From NCBI RefSeq assembly GCF_002973595.1, contig NZ_PVEO01000006.1, positions 203,663-267,662 on the forward strand: a stretch of 64,000 bases of DNA, read 5' to 3'. The translations under genes and the position numbers were made by a program. The notes below the pieces were generated by a model. It worked only from the letters and a program-made list of their open reading frames with translations. It ran no database searches and was not told the DNA's origin. The stretch is from Jejuia pallidilutea. GTDB lineage: Bacteria; Bacteroidota; Bacteroidia; Flavobacteriales; Flavobacteriaceae. Positions 37,612 through 46,663 of the stretch are shown piece after piece; the first letter of the stretch is position 1, and every line of letters starts with the position of its first letter.

Positions 37612-38955
37612 ATGAAAAATTCAAACTACATCTTTTATTTGTGTTGCGTCATATCGCTAAATCTTTTAAATAGTCAAAGTTACGTAGGGCTAAATACCGA
37701 TAATTATGCAGGTGTGCATAGTTTAATTCTCAATCCGTCTGGTGTTGTAGATTCAAGATTTAAAACTGATATTAATTTAATATCAATTAGTGCTTTTGGC
37801 GGGAGTGACTACTTTGGTATTAACTTTAATGATATTATAAAAGCCGAAGATGGTTTTGACTTTGATTCTGATGTTGAAAAAACACCAACAAATGCCAATA
37901 ATTTCTTTGTTAATACCGATATTCTAGGGCCATCGTTTATGTTTAATTTATCACCCAAAAGCAGTATGGGTATTTTAAGTAGGGTGCGCGCAGTATTTAA
38001 TTTACATAATGTAAGCGGTGAACTGTATGAAAACCTTTCAGATAATTTCGACACCAATGAAAACTTCAATTTTAATTCAACAGACGTAACAGGAACTGTT
38101 CATGCTTGGGCTGAAATTAGTCTCGTATATGGTAGAATTCTTATTGATAGTAAAAAGCAATTTCTTAAAGGTGGTATATCCTTAAAGTATTTGCAAGGTG
38201 CGGGAGGCGTATTTGTTAATAGCCCAAATTTTACAGGTAATTACGATGCAACAAATGAAACACTAGCAACTACTGGCGCCTTAACTTATGGGACGAGTCA
38301 GGATTTTAATAATGATGACATAGAATTTAAAAATCTTACTTCTGGTTTTGGTGCAGATATTGGCTTTACTTACGAATATAGACCACATAAGTTGCGAGAT
38401 TCCCTAACCTCTAGAGCGCATAACAAGTATAAGTTAAAAATTGGTGCCGCCATAACAGATATTGGTTCAATAGATTATAAAGAAAGTACACTTACTACTT
38501 ATAATTTAAATGCAACCGCTGATACATCAACATTTAATGAAGAGGGAGATATTGAGCAATTTTTAGACGACAACTACAATGCTACAGAGACAACTATCAA
38601 TCAAAAAATACAACTACCAACAGCATTAAGAGTACTAATTGACTATCAAATACGACATAAAATATATGTTAGCCTACAAGGCAATTTGTCATTAAAAAAT
38701 AAAAATACCGTTGGCACTAATAGCATTATAAATAATTTAGTAGTCTCACCAAGATTAGAAACGCGCCTTTTTAGTTTATACGCCCCTATTAGTTTTAGGG
38801 AATATGGCGATGTGGCTTGGGGCGCAGGTTTTCGTTTTTCTGGATTAACCATAGGTTCTGGCTCTATTTTATCCAATTTAATAACAGATAGCTCACAAAC
38901 CACAGATGTTTATTTAGGGCTAAAAATACCAATATATCAGAAGCGTAAAAGATAG
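37612..38955 (+). CDS. DUF5723-family outer-membrane protein
   Basis: 447 residues with a signal peptide (MKNSNYIFYLCCVISLNLLN). The N-terminal YVGLNTDNYAGVHSLILNPS with the Asn-Pro-Ser 'NPSGVVDSRFKTDINLIS' segment is typical of DUF5723, and the body is a series of amphipathic beta strands ending ...YLGLKIPIYQKRKR. Members look like FadL/PorV-type beta-barrels of Bacteroidota. In the T9SS a PorV-like barrel shuttles cargo, so a helper role for the adjacent T9SS proteins is thinkable, but there is no direct evidence. It is a single-gene unit with its own operator. Confidence 0.82.
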   Translation: MKNSNYIFYLCCVISLNLLNSQSYVGLNTDNYAGVHSLILNPSGVVDSRFKTDINLISISAFGGSDYFGINFNDIIKAEDGFDFDSDVEKTPTNANNFFVNTDILGPSFMFNLSPKSSMGILSRVRAVFNLHNVSGELYENLSDNFDTNENFNFNSTDVTGTVHAWAEISLVYGRILIDSKKQFLKGGISLKYLQGAGGVFVNSPNFTGNYDATNETLATTGALTYGTSQDFNNDDIEFKNLTSGFGADIGFTYEYRPHKLRDSLTSRAHNKYKLKIGAAITDIGSIDYKESTLTTYNLNATADTSTFNEEGDIEQFLDDNYNATETTINQKIQLPTALRVLIDYQIRHKIYVSLQGNLSLKNKNTVGTNSIINNLVVSPRLETRLFSLYAPISFREYGDVAWGAGFRFSGLTIGSGSILSNLITDSSQTTDVYLGLKIPIYQKRKR

Positions 38956-39074
38956 CTCCTTTTTAAAACAGAATTATTTTGAATTAGTCACCTTAATAAT
39001 TAAAACCAAGATTAATTTATCTAGATATTTTAATCTTTTTACATGTTATCGATAAAGTTTTCGATGATATACTT

Positions 39075-39139
39075 AAAAATCCCCAATACTGGGGATTTTC
39101 TCGTTGTAATTAGTTCCATAAGTTTGAAAAGCTATTAAC
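39075..39139 (+). promoter_or_regulatory. Palindromic operator, -7 box and start region (site 4)
   Basis: ATCCCCAATACTGGGGAT (39079-39096, centre 39087.5, one mismatched pair, flanked by A and T runs) is 31.5 bases from -7 box TAAGTTTG (39119-39126). GCTATTAAC follows at 39131-39139. The gene starts at 39165. Confidence 0.82.
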
Positions 39140-39164
39140 ACTAATTTTAAAAATCCCTCTCGTG

Positions 39165-42128
39165 ATGAAACAACTTTTACTATTTTTTAGTTTCGCCCTT
39201 TTTTTGCATACCAATACCTTCGCCCAGTGCCCAAACATAGACACTGATAATGATGGCGTATTAGATTGTATAGACCCATGCCCTAACATGCCGACATCCA
39301 AAATTGGAAACCTGAGTTTTGAATCGGATTTTATTGGATGGACTATTCCTCAAAACACAGCATCGTTTTCAATTAATCTAGAAACAAATAATATCTTGCA
39401 TGGCGAAAAATCGCTTTACATTACTGCTCCTAACGCTTCCAATTTTGAAACTCACAGTATATATTCTGAAGAATTTACTTTAGAGGAAGGCGTGCCCTAT
39501 AACTTCAAAATCCCTGTAAAACGTATTGGTAATATTGATGGTGATGCCCTTAGATGGGTATTGGTTGACGAAAATGGCATCTATCGCCATTTTAATAATT
39601 ATTATTCTTTCACAGAAGATTGGACATACATTTCTTTTGAAAATTTTTTGGTAGACTTCAGTAACTTTTCAAGTAATAAATTTAGACTACGCTTGGAGTT
39701 TGGTTTATCCACAACTGATATGGTAGTAGATAAAATAGAGTTTTACGAAAGCTCTCAAATTGTAGATCCAGCCTATTTGGACATGAACGCTGATGGTAAC
39801 CCAGACTGTGTGCCATTTTCATCTGAATCTCATCCAGATTATGATGCTCTAGTTACTTTTTATAACGCTTTAAATGGTGATAATTGGAACAATAATACCA
39901 ATTGGTTAGATACTAATAAGCCTTTATCCTCTTGGTTTGGTATTACTGAAACCAATGGAAGGGTTACGCGTATACACTTACCACAAAATAATTTAAATGG
40001 CGCTCTGCCTAATAACATTAATAATCTTAGCTTTTTAAACAGCCTAATTCTTAATACCAATGCTATTTCTGGCAACATACCCATAACATTAACTAATCTT
40101 ACAAATCTTAATACATTACTACTAGCAGTAAATAATATAACTGGAGGAATTCCTGCTGAATTAGGAAATATGACTTCCTTAAGCTATCTAAACTTAGGAG
40201 ATAACCCCTTAGGTGGAACTATCCCAGCATCTATTGGAAACTTGACAAACTTATTCTACTTAGATTTTAGGGCGTGCAACCTTTCAGGTGAAATCCCCGA
40301 AGAAATAAACAACTTAACAAATTTATCCCAGTTGTTTTTGTTTTTAAATCAAATTTCTGGTGAAATCCCTCAAAATTTAAACAACCTCCTAAATCTTGAA
40401 ATTTTACAATTGAGCGACAATAGACTCCAAGGAAATATTCCAGATTTTACTTCTTTAAATCTCAATTATTTCAACATTAGCAATAACAATTTTCAGTTTG
40501 GGGATATTGAGGACGAGTTCCAGTCTTATCAAAATAATATTGCAGAATTTATTTATGCACCACAAAAAAACGTTGGAAATCTTTATAACGAAGCCCTAGA
40601 AATTGGTAGTTCCACAACATTTAATACCAACATTAGTGGTTCTCAAAACACCTATAATTGGTACAGATTAAATGCAGATGGTAGTGAGGGTGGTTTTGTA
40701 GCATCAGGAGAAAGTATAACAGTTAGTATTACCTCTGCAGAGGATTATAAATGGTTTTATTATTATCTAGCAACAAGCAGCATAGTTTCTGGCTTAACAT
40801 TAAGAAGTGAATTTTTTAAAATAGATGATTTGCCTTCAAACCATCCAGATTATAATGCACTTATTGCTGTTTATAATGCACTTGATGGGCCAAATTGGAA
40901 TGAACCTTGGGATATTACTGCCCCAATAAAAACATGGAACAATTGGGATATTGGGTTTGATGATACAACTAATAGAGTAAATTATTTAAGCTTAAGCGGT
41001 AATGATAAAGTTGGAGAATTGCCTATGGAAATTGGAGATTTGTCGGGTTTAAAGTCTTTATACGTTGAGTCTTCAGAAAACATAAATGGAAGCATTCCAC
41101 CAGAAATTGGGAATCTGGCAAACCTTGAAAGCATATTCCTTTGGTATTGTGACTTTAGTGGAGAAGTGCCAATAGAAGTTTTAAATCTTAGCAATTTAAA
41201 AACTGTATTTATTGGAAACCAAAAGTCTGGTATGCTATCATTAAGCAATGGTATTCCATCTACAATTTCTAACCTACAAAATCTTGAACAGTTAGACTTA
41301 AATGGTATTCCAATTTCTGGAGCTTTACCAAATGAGCTGTTTAACCTACCAAAGCTCGACTATATAGTTTTAAGTAACTGTGGCTTAAGCGGACAACTTT
41401 CACCTCAATTTGCAAACATTAACCAAGTACATTTGCTAAATAATAATTTTGAAGGCGCCATACCCCAAGAAATTCTTAATTCCTCTGGAAATTTCATGCT
41501 AAATATTAGAGATAATTATTTTGATTTTAATGATTTAGAACCTCTTGTACAGGCCAATAACTATACAAATTTAAATTACAGCCCTCAACGTACTAAAGAC
41601 ATAGCATTAGATTTAGAGTTTGCTCCTGGGGAGGACATCACCCTAACCATTGATGATACAAGATTAAATAAAGAAAAAAACTCTAAAGATATTGGGGATA
41701 CTTACCAATGGTTTAAAAATAATATAGCAATTACTGATACTAACGCTAGCTCGTACACCATAACAAATGCCCAAGAAACTGATAGTGGTGTTTATTACTG
41801 CGAAATAACAAATACCTTAGTTCCAGATTTAATAATAAAACGTGCCAATATTACCCTAAATATTGATGCGGCACTTTCTGTTAAAGATGAAGATGGCCAT
41901 ATGGTTAAAATATACCCAAATCCAGCTTCTAATCATATCAATATAAAACTCAAATCTTCAGATATAGTACAAATGCATCTTTATGATGCGCAAGGCAGAA
42001 CGGTTTTAAGTAGAGTATTAAAAACAAAAAATACGATTATTGACATTAGCCATTTGAATGCTGGTATATATATTCTTAATGTAATGATGAATAATACAAT
42101 TATTACAAACCGAATAATAAAACAATAG
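39165..42128 (+). CDS. T9SS-secreted leucine-rich-repeat protein
   Basis: 987 residues from ATG 39165, just after a GTG at 39162. After the signal peptide is a thrombospondin type 3-like calcium loop (DTDNDGVLDCIDPCPNMP), then a carbohydrate-binding-like region. Two blocks of leucine-rich repeats follow (LTNLTNLNTLLLAVNNITGG, and IGNLANLESIFLWYCDFSGE), each preceded by HPDYxALxxxYNALxGxNWN. An Ig-like domain (DTYQWFKNNIAITDTNAS) and a type A T9SS sorting domain (KIYPNPASNHINIKLKSSD to the IIKQ end) close the protein. Probably a surface adhesin or binding protein. LRR pattern is the plant-like kind common in marine flavobacteria. Confidence 0.9.
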   Translation: MKQLLLFFSFALFLHTNTFAQCPNIDTDNDGVLDCIDPCPNMPTSKIGNLSFESDFIGWTIPQNTASFSINLETNNILHGEKSLYITAPNASNFETHSIYSEEFTLEEGVPYNFKIPVKRIGNIDGDALRWVLVDENGIYRHFNNYYSFTEDWTYISFENFLVDFSNFSSNKFRLRLEFGLSTTDMVVDKIEFYESSQIVDPAYLDMNADGNPDCVPFSSESHPDYDALVTFYNALNGDNWNNNTNWLDTNKPLSSWFGITETNGRVTRIHLPQNNLNGALPNNINNLSFLNSLILNTNAISGNIPITLTNLTNLNTLLLAVNNITGGIPAELGNMTSLSYLNLGDNPLGGTIPASIGNLTNLFYLDFRACNLSGEIPEEINNLTNLSQLFLFLNQISGEIPQNLNNLLNLEILQLSDNRLQGNIPDFTSLNLNYFNISNNNFQFGDIEDEFQSYQNNIAEFIYAPQKNVGNLYNEALEIGSSTTFNTNISGSQNTYNWYRLNADGSEGGFVASGESITVSITSAEDYKWFYYYLATSSIVSGLTLRSEFFKIDDLPSNHPDYNALIAVYNALDGPNWNEPWDITAPIKTWNNWDIGFDDTTNRVNYLSLSGNDKVGELPMEIGDLSGLKSLYVESSENINGSIPPEIGNLANLESIFLWYCDFSGEVPIEVLNLSNLKTVFIGNQKSGMLSLSNGIPSTISNLQNLEQLDLNGIPISGALPNELFNLPKLDYIVLSNCGLSGQLSPQFANINQVHLLNNNFEGAIPQEILNSSGNFMLNIRDNYFDFNDLEPLVQANNYTNLNYSPQRTKDIALDLEFAPGEDITLTIDDTRLNKEKNSKDIGDTYQWFKNNIAITDTNASSYTITNAQETDSGVYYCEITNTLVPDLIIKRANITLNIDAALSVKDEDGHMVKIYPNPASNHINIKLKSSDIVQMHLYDAQGRTVLSRVLKTKNTIIDISHLNAGIYILNVMMNNTIITNRIIKQ

Positions 42129-42142
42129 TAGGCTGTAAATTT

Positions 42143-42194
42143 AAAAATCCCCAGTATTGGGGATTTTTTGTAACTGCATTATAGTCTAGCTTTG
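42143..42194 (+). promoter_or_regulatory. Palindromic operator and -7 box before the solo HTH gene (site 5)
   Basis: ATCCCCAGTATTGGGGAT (42147-42164, centre 42155.5, one mismatched pair) lies 31.5 bases before -7 box TAGCTTTG (42187-42194). The gene starts at 42213, giving a very short leader. A T run after the palindrome could also terminate the LRR gene ending at 42128. Confidence 0.82.
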
Positions 42195-42212
42195 AATATA
42201 ATAAACGAATAA

Positions 42213-42608
42213 ATGATAGCCCACAAAGAAATTATTAAAACTATAAATACGCTAAAGAAAAACGAATCAAAACTTTCTAAGGAGGGCGTTTTAAAAGTTC
42301 TAGATGCTGCCAAGTCCATAACACAACATAAAGAAACAGTTGACGCGTTAATTCATTTTTTTCTTATTTTAAAAACCAATGAAACCGATTATGAAAAACC
42401 GCTAACAAAAAGAGAATTACAAATTTTAAAATTCATTGGAAACGGAGAAAGTTCCAACAGTATTGCAAACAAATTAAATTTAAGTATTTCTACTATTGAA
42501 ACACATAGAAAAAATATTAGGAAAAAATTAAAATTATCGGGTAACGGAAAATTGCTGGAATTTGCAATAATTCATAATCTAAAGCAGCCAAGTTCTAAAA
42601 ATTTATAG
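42213..42608 (+). CDS. Solo LuxR-type HTH protein without receiver domain
   Basis: 131 residues. The N-terminal 60 are helical with no receiver, PAS or signal motif. Residues about 66-125 are a GerE/LuxR HTH (LTKRELQILKFIGNGESSNS, STIETHRKNIRKKLKLSGNG, KLLEFAIIHNL). The HTH shares LTKR-x-x-ILxxIxxG, THRKN, and the LxGxGxLLxxA tail with the response regulator at 31930, so both may read the same operator. It carries that operator itself, so it could be a feedback activator or competitor. No phospho-acceptor is present, so control would be through its own level. Confidence 0.88.
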   Translation: MIAHKEIIKTINTLKKNESKLSKEGVLKVLDAAKSITQHKETVDALIHFFLILKTNETDYEKPLTKRELQILKFIGNGESSNSIANKLNLSISTIETHRKNIRKKLKLSGNGKLLEFAIIHNLKQPSSKNL

Positions 42609-42758
42609 TAGGGAAAAGTTAAGTTTAACTGTTGTATAATAAAGGATTACTAAAAATGATATTTATATTTTTTACATGTTTTTAAAAATATAGATTTTTT
42701 TTACGCAACCTTTTACAAAAAACTGTATCTATTAATTAACATCAACAGCCAAAACAAC

Positions 42759-42845
42759 ATGAAAATATTAATTATAATAAGCTTGCTCATTGTTGTAAAC
42801 TTAATACTATTAGCTTTTAGTGTTAATAAAAAAACAGAACCTTAA
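42759..42845 (+). CDS. Possible 28-residue membrane peptide
   Basis: ATG at 42759 opens a short frame of 28 codons, a single hydrophobic helix (MKILIIISLLIVVNLILLAF) with a basic end (SVNKKTEP). Its stop lies inside the terminator hairpin, which places it at the end of a transcript. There is no named family. It may be a small membrane protein or chance; the terminator directly after it favours transcription of this stretch. The rest of the gap 42609-42882 shows nothing else. Confidence 0.4.
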   Translation: MKILIIISLLIVVNLILLAFSVNKKTEP

Positions 42846-42866
42846 TTAAGGTTCTGTTTTTGTTTT
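42830..42866. terminator. Bidirectional terminator
   Basis: A perfect palindrome (42830-42861) with halves AAAAACAGAACCTTAA and TTAAGGTTCTGTTTTT, T-rich beyond. It ends the M49 peptidase transcript on the - strand and any + transcript such as the small frame at 42759. Confidence 0.85.
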
Positions 42867-42882
42867 CTTTATGGGCTAGGGT

Positions 42883-44913
42883 TTAATTAACTTCTGGTAA
42901 ATAGTTATAATTTTCGCTATAGTTTAGCATTTGTTCTTCAAAGGTTTTAGGTTGTTCAATGCTAATTTTAGTTATTTCTCCATTTTCGGTATCAGCAACT
43001 AATACAGGATTTACAAAACCGCTGTAAGGTGCAGAAGTAAACTGCTTGTTACGTTCTAAAACCTCGGCGTGCACATCTTGGTCTACCTTAACCCCATAAG
43101 TTTCAACCAAAGCTTCAACAGCAGCATAATCACCTTCAGATTTTATACGCTGTGTTTCTCTTAATAGCTCACCAAATAATTCATGTAATTTGTCATAATC
43201 ATTAATATTAAAATAGGTTTTCCCATCTTTGGTAACCTTTTCTATAACATTGTCTTTTTTTCCTTTTTCAAATACCCAAGCAGAAACCCATTGCCTGTTA
43301 CGCATGTGCGCTTCTTCTACATCATCCCCTAAATTTAATCGGATAAGTTGCGTCATCAAGCCATTTCTTATATACCCATCATAAGCAGCCATTCCAACCT
43401 TTTTCCAATCGTCTACCAATCCTAGTTCTTGTAATTTAGGATTGTATAAGTAATACAGCCCTACCAAATCTGCACGACCTTCTTCTAAAGTAGAAGCATA
43501 ATTTTTTAAGGTTTCTTTGGTCTCTCCTACACCCGGATTTAATTGCCCAGAGGCATGACCAATTACTTCATGTAATGCAGTATGGAGTTTGTCGGCTAGT
43601 TGTCCGTATTGCTTTTCCAATTCATACTCCTCTTCATCATGCACAAACTCTTTTAAGCGCCCTGTGCTTCCAGCATTATTATAAGCGTTAATAATATTAC
43701 CTAGTGAAACCGATTTACTACCAACCTCGGCACGAATCCAATTAGCATTTGGCAGGTTAACGCCTATTGGTGTGCTTGGAGACGCATCTCCAGCTTCACC
43801 AGCCACATTAACAACTTTATAGGTTACACCTACCACATTTTTCTTTTTATGTGCGTCCATTAATGTAGAATTGTCTTCAAACCATTGTGCATTATCTGAT
43901 AATACCTTCATTTTTTGAGACATATCAAAATCATTTATTTGTACAATAGTTTCATAAGAACCTCTGTAGCCTAACGGATCGTTATAAACTTCAATAAAAC
44001 TGTTTATGTAATCTATATTTCCTTCCGTTGCAGCTGTCCAAGCTACATTGTAATCATCCCAAGTTTGTAAATCTCCTGTTTTGTAATATTCTATTAACAA
44101 ACCAAGTGCATCGCCTTGTGCTTTATTTTCCGCAACACCTTTTGCCAACTCTAACCACTTAACAATTTCGTCAATAGCTTCGCCATATAATCCACCAGAT
44201 TTATACACACGCTCTTTAAGCTCGCCATTTTCTTTTACCAATTGCGAGTTTAAACCAAACGATAATGGTTTTTCTGGATTTGGTGATTTTTTTTGCTTGT
44301 AGAAATTAATAACATCAGCATTGGTAACGTTAGGGCCATAAAAGTTAACCGCAGAAAGTGCTACATTATCTACACCTTTAGCTTGGTTTACTTTTTTTGC
44401 ATCTTTATCGTTAAAAATAACATCAAAAGGTTCGCCTTCTAAGGTTGTGTTGGTTTCTGCTAATAACTGTTTTAAATAATCAGAAGAAAACTCTGGCTTT
44501 AACTTATCGTTTGAGTAGTGATGGTGAACACCATTACTAAACCAAACACGCTTTAAATAGGTTTCAAAAGCGTTCCACGCTTCTGTAGTTTTATCGCCTT
44601 TATAATTTTTGTATACATTTTCTAAGGCATTTCTTATTTTGAGGTTGTGACGGTAATTTTGATCCCACATAATATCCCGCCCAGATAAACCAGCTTGTGT
44701 TAAATAGTACACTAATTTTTGCTCTTTTAAAGAAAGTTTATCCCAACCTGGTATTTGGTAGCGTAATATTTTAATATCGGCAAATTGCTCCACATTATAA
44801 TCAAAGTCTTGTTGTGCTTCAATTTTAGTTTCATCTTTAGTAGCTGTTTTGTCGTTACCACAAGACAAAACCAATGCAGCTACCATGAATAGTAATACAA
44901 ATTTTAGTTTCAT
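42883..44913 (-). CDS. Dipeptidyl peptidase III-like M49 metallopeptidase, lipoprotein
   Basis: 676 residues with a lipoprotein signal (lipobox VLSC, Cys18). The zinc motif of family M49, HEXXGH, is present as HEVIGHASGQ (about 447-452), with the second site EEGRADLVG (about 475) supplying the third ligand. M49 enzymes remove dipeptides from the N-terminus of short peptides. Anchoring in the periplasm or at the surface would make it a scavenger of oligopeptides. The region between 44914 and 45099 is AT-rich with no clear element. Confidence 0.92.
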   Translation of the reverse strand: MKLKFVLLFMVAALVLSCGNDKTATKDETKIEAQQDFDYNVEQFADIKILRYQIPGWDKLSLKEQKLVYYLTQAGLSGRDIMWDQNYRHNLKIRNALENVYKNYKGDKTTEAWNAFETYLKRVWFSNGVHHHYSNDKLKPEFSSDYLKQLLAETNTTLEGEPFDVIFNDKDAKKVNQAKGVDNVALSAVNFYGPNVTNADVINFYKQKKSPNPEKPLSFGLNSQLVKENGELKERVYKSGGLYGEAIDEIVKWLELAKGVAENKAQGDALGLLIEYYKTGDLQTWDDYNVAWTAATEGNIDYINSFIEVYNDPLGYRGSYETIVQINDFDMSQKMKVLSDNAQWFEDNSTLMDAHKKKNVVGVTYKVVNVAGEAGDASPSTPIGVNLPNANWIRAEVGSKSVSLGNIINAYNNAGSTGRLKEFVHDEEEYELEKQYGQLADKLHTALHEVIGHASGQLNPGVGETKETLKNYASTLEEGRADLVGLYYLYNPKLQELGLVDDWKKVGMAAYDGYIRNGLMTQLIRLNLGDDVEEAHMRNRQWVSAWVFEKGKKDNVIEKVTKDGKTYFNINDYDKLHELFGELLRETQRIKSEGDYAAVEALVETYGVKVDQDVHAEVLERNKQFTSAPYSGFVNPVLVADTENGEITKISIEQPKTFEEQMLNYSENYNYLPEVN

Positions 44914-45099
44914 AAGGTTATTTTGAGTTTTGATTTATTTTCAGAATTTAGGCCAATTATCGTATTTTGATTATTGATTAATGTGAAATTTCAATTTTTA
45001 GTTATTGAAAATCTATAATTAGTACAACAAATGTAACAATTTATTAAACGAAAATTTAAAAATAACTATATTTGTTTTAAACAAACCACACCTATAAAT

Positions 45100-46119
45100 A
45101 TGAAAGCCATAAAGTATATTTTCTTTCTATTACTTATTGCCATAATTGGGTTAGCAATTTATATTGCAGTGCAACCCAATTCGTTTGAAGTTACAAGAAC
45201 TAAAACCATAAATGCGCCTGTGCCAGTAGTGTATAATAATGTGATTGATTATAAGAATTGGGAAGCATGGTCGTCTTGGGTTGAAGCCGATCCTGACATG
45301 AAAATTACACTTCCAGAAAAAACCTTAGGAATTGGAGGCTCTTACCAATGGGAAGATAAAGATGGTGTTGGCACTATGAAAACCACCAAAGCTATTCCAA
45401 ACGAAACCATACACCAAAAAATGCAATTTGCAGATTTTCCACCATCAGATATCACTTGGACTTTTAAACCAAATGCAGATGGCTCCACCGAAACTACTTG
45501 GACAATTTCTGGTAAAGACTTGCCTTTTGGCTTTAAAGCCTTCGCTACCTTTATGGGCGGTATGGAACAACAAATTGGTCCGCACTATGAACGTAGTTTA
45601 GAAAAACTAGATAGTGTTTTAGTGGCCGATATGAAAAAATACAGCATTACAGTAAACGGCGTTACCGAGCATAGTGGTGGATTTTACATATTTAACTCCG
45701 TATCCTGTAAAATTCCCGATATGCCAAAACATGTACAGCAAATGATGCCTAAATTAGGTGCTTATGCCATGGAAAATAATATAAAAATGGCAGGCGCCCC
45801 GTTTAACTACTACCATAAATGGGATGAAGCCAATAATACAGTGATGTTCTCTTGCTGTATACCTACCATTAACAAAATAGTTTCTACCAACCCAGAGATT
45901 CTTACCGGGCAATTACAATCGTTTAAAGCGCTTAAAACAACATTAAAAGGCGATTATAAAAATTTAAAGGAAGCTTGGGAAACCACAATGAAATACATAA
46001 CTGAAAATGGATTAGAAACCGATGAAAACGGACCAATGCTAGAGGCTTATACAAACGACCCCATGCAACACCCAAATCCAGCAGATTGGACCACCGAAAT
46101 TTATATAGCACTTAAATAG
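45100..46119 (+). CDS. SRPBCC domain fused to a GyrI-like effector-binding domain
   Basis: 339 residues. An N-terminal membrane helix (YIFFLLLIAIIGLAIYIAVQ) is followed by an SRPBCC/START-like lipid- or ligand-binding domain (about 30-170; TINAPVPVVYNNVIDYKNWE, AWSSWVEADP). The C-terminal half (about 180-339) is a GyrI-like domain, the small-molecule-binding module of AraC/MerR regulators, here without any DNA-binding part (AGAPFNYYHKWDEANNTVMF). The ligand is unknown. It ends three bases before crcB, so the two are co-transcribed. Confidence 0.8.
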   Translation: MKAIKYIFFLLLIAIIGLAIYIAVQPNSFEVTRTKTINAPVPVVYNNVIDYKNWEAWSSWVEADPDMKITLPEKTLGIGGSYQWEDKDGVGTMKTTKAIPNETIHQKMQFADFPPSDITWTFKPNADGSTETTWTISGKDLPFGFKAFATFMGGMEQQIGPHYERSLEKLDSVLVADMKKYSITVNGVTEHSGGFYIFNSVSCKIPDMPKHVQQMMPKLGAYAMENNIKMAGAPFNYYHKWDEANNTVMFSCCIPTINKIVSTNPEILTGQLQSFKALKTTLKGDYKNLKEAWETTMKYITENGLETDENGPMLEAYTNDPMQHPNPADWTTEIYIALK

Positions 46120-46122
46120 TTT

Positions 46123-46488
46123 ATGAAGCAGGTTTTACTGGTATTTTTAGGCGGTGGTTTTGGTAGCGTGTTGCGTTACCTTATAGGTAAATTTTTAAAT
46201 AATACTGAAAATGGTATACCTTACGGTACGTTTGCGGCTAATATTTTAGGAAGTTTATTAATAGGTATCGTACTTGGTTTAGCGGCTAAGAATGATACAC
46301 TAACCCAAAACCAAACTTTGCTTTTGGCTACTGGTTTCTGCGGTGGTTTCACTACCTTCTCTACGTTTGCTTATGAAAACCATGTGTTTTTAAAAAGCGG
46401 AGATTTTGCAAGTTTTGCCATTTATACCATTGCTAGTTTTATTGTTGGTTTTTTGGCGGTTTTTGCGGGGATGTATTTGGTGAAGTGA
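46123..46488 (+). CDS. crcB: Fluoride ion channel CrcB/Fluc
   Basis: 121 residues with four membrane helices. GGGFGSVLRYLIG at the start, the central TFAANILGSLLIG (with the conserved Asn) and GFCGGFTTFSTFAYE (with the Phe-box and Thr track) are diagnostic of Fluc fluoride channels, which work as antiparallel dimers. It exports fluoride and protects the cytosol. No fluoride riboswitch is seen; the gene begins three bases after its neighbour. Confidence 0.95.
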   Translation: MKQVLLVFLGGGFGSVLRYLIGKFLNNTENGIPYGTFAANILGSLLIGIVLGLAAKNDTLTQNQTLLLATGFCGGFTTFSTFAYENHVFLKSGDFASFAIYTIASFIVGFLAVFAGMYLVK

Positions 46489-46663
46489 ATTTAACCTCTA
46501 AGTAGTGTTGATAGTCTTTAATATCTAACTATTTTAATGAACATTATATTGAGTATTTTTAATTGTGGGGACTGGAATTTTAATGGGCCTTCTCTCTTCA
46601 ATATTCGGAATTTTCTCTTTGTTAAAATATTTAACTGTGGTTTTTTATACTTATAAGACAGCA

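Noticed and set aside
39147..39160. TTAAAAATCCC half-site directly before the LRR gene start
   Set aside because: Only one arm is present and it lies downstream of the predicted transcription start.
33504..42164. The CCCC...GGGG palindromes read simply as terminators
   Set aside because: They have T runs and follow stop codons, so partial terminator activity is possible, but the exact 31.5-base distance to -7 boxes at four to five sites is not explained by termination.
46089..46122. Fluoride riboswitch before crcB
   Set aside because: The gene begins three bases after its neighbour and no riboswitch-like fold is visible there or before the upstream gene.
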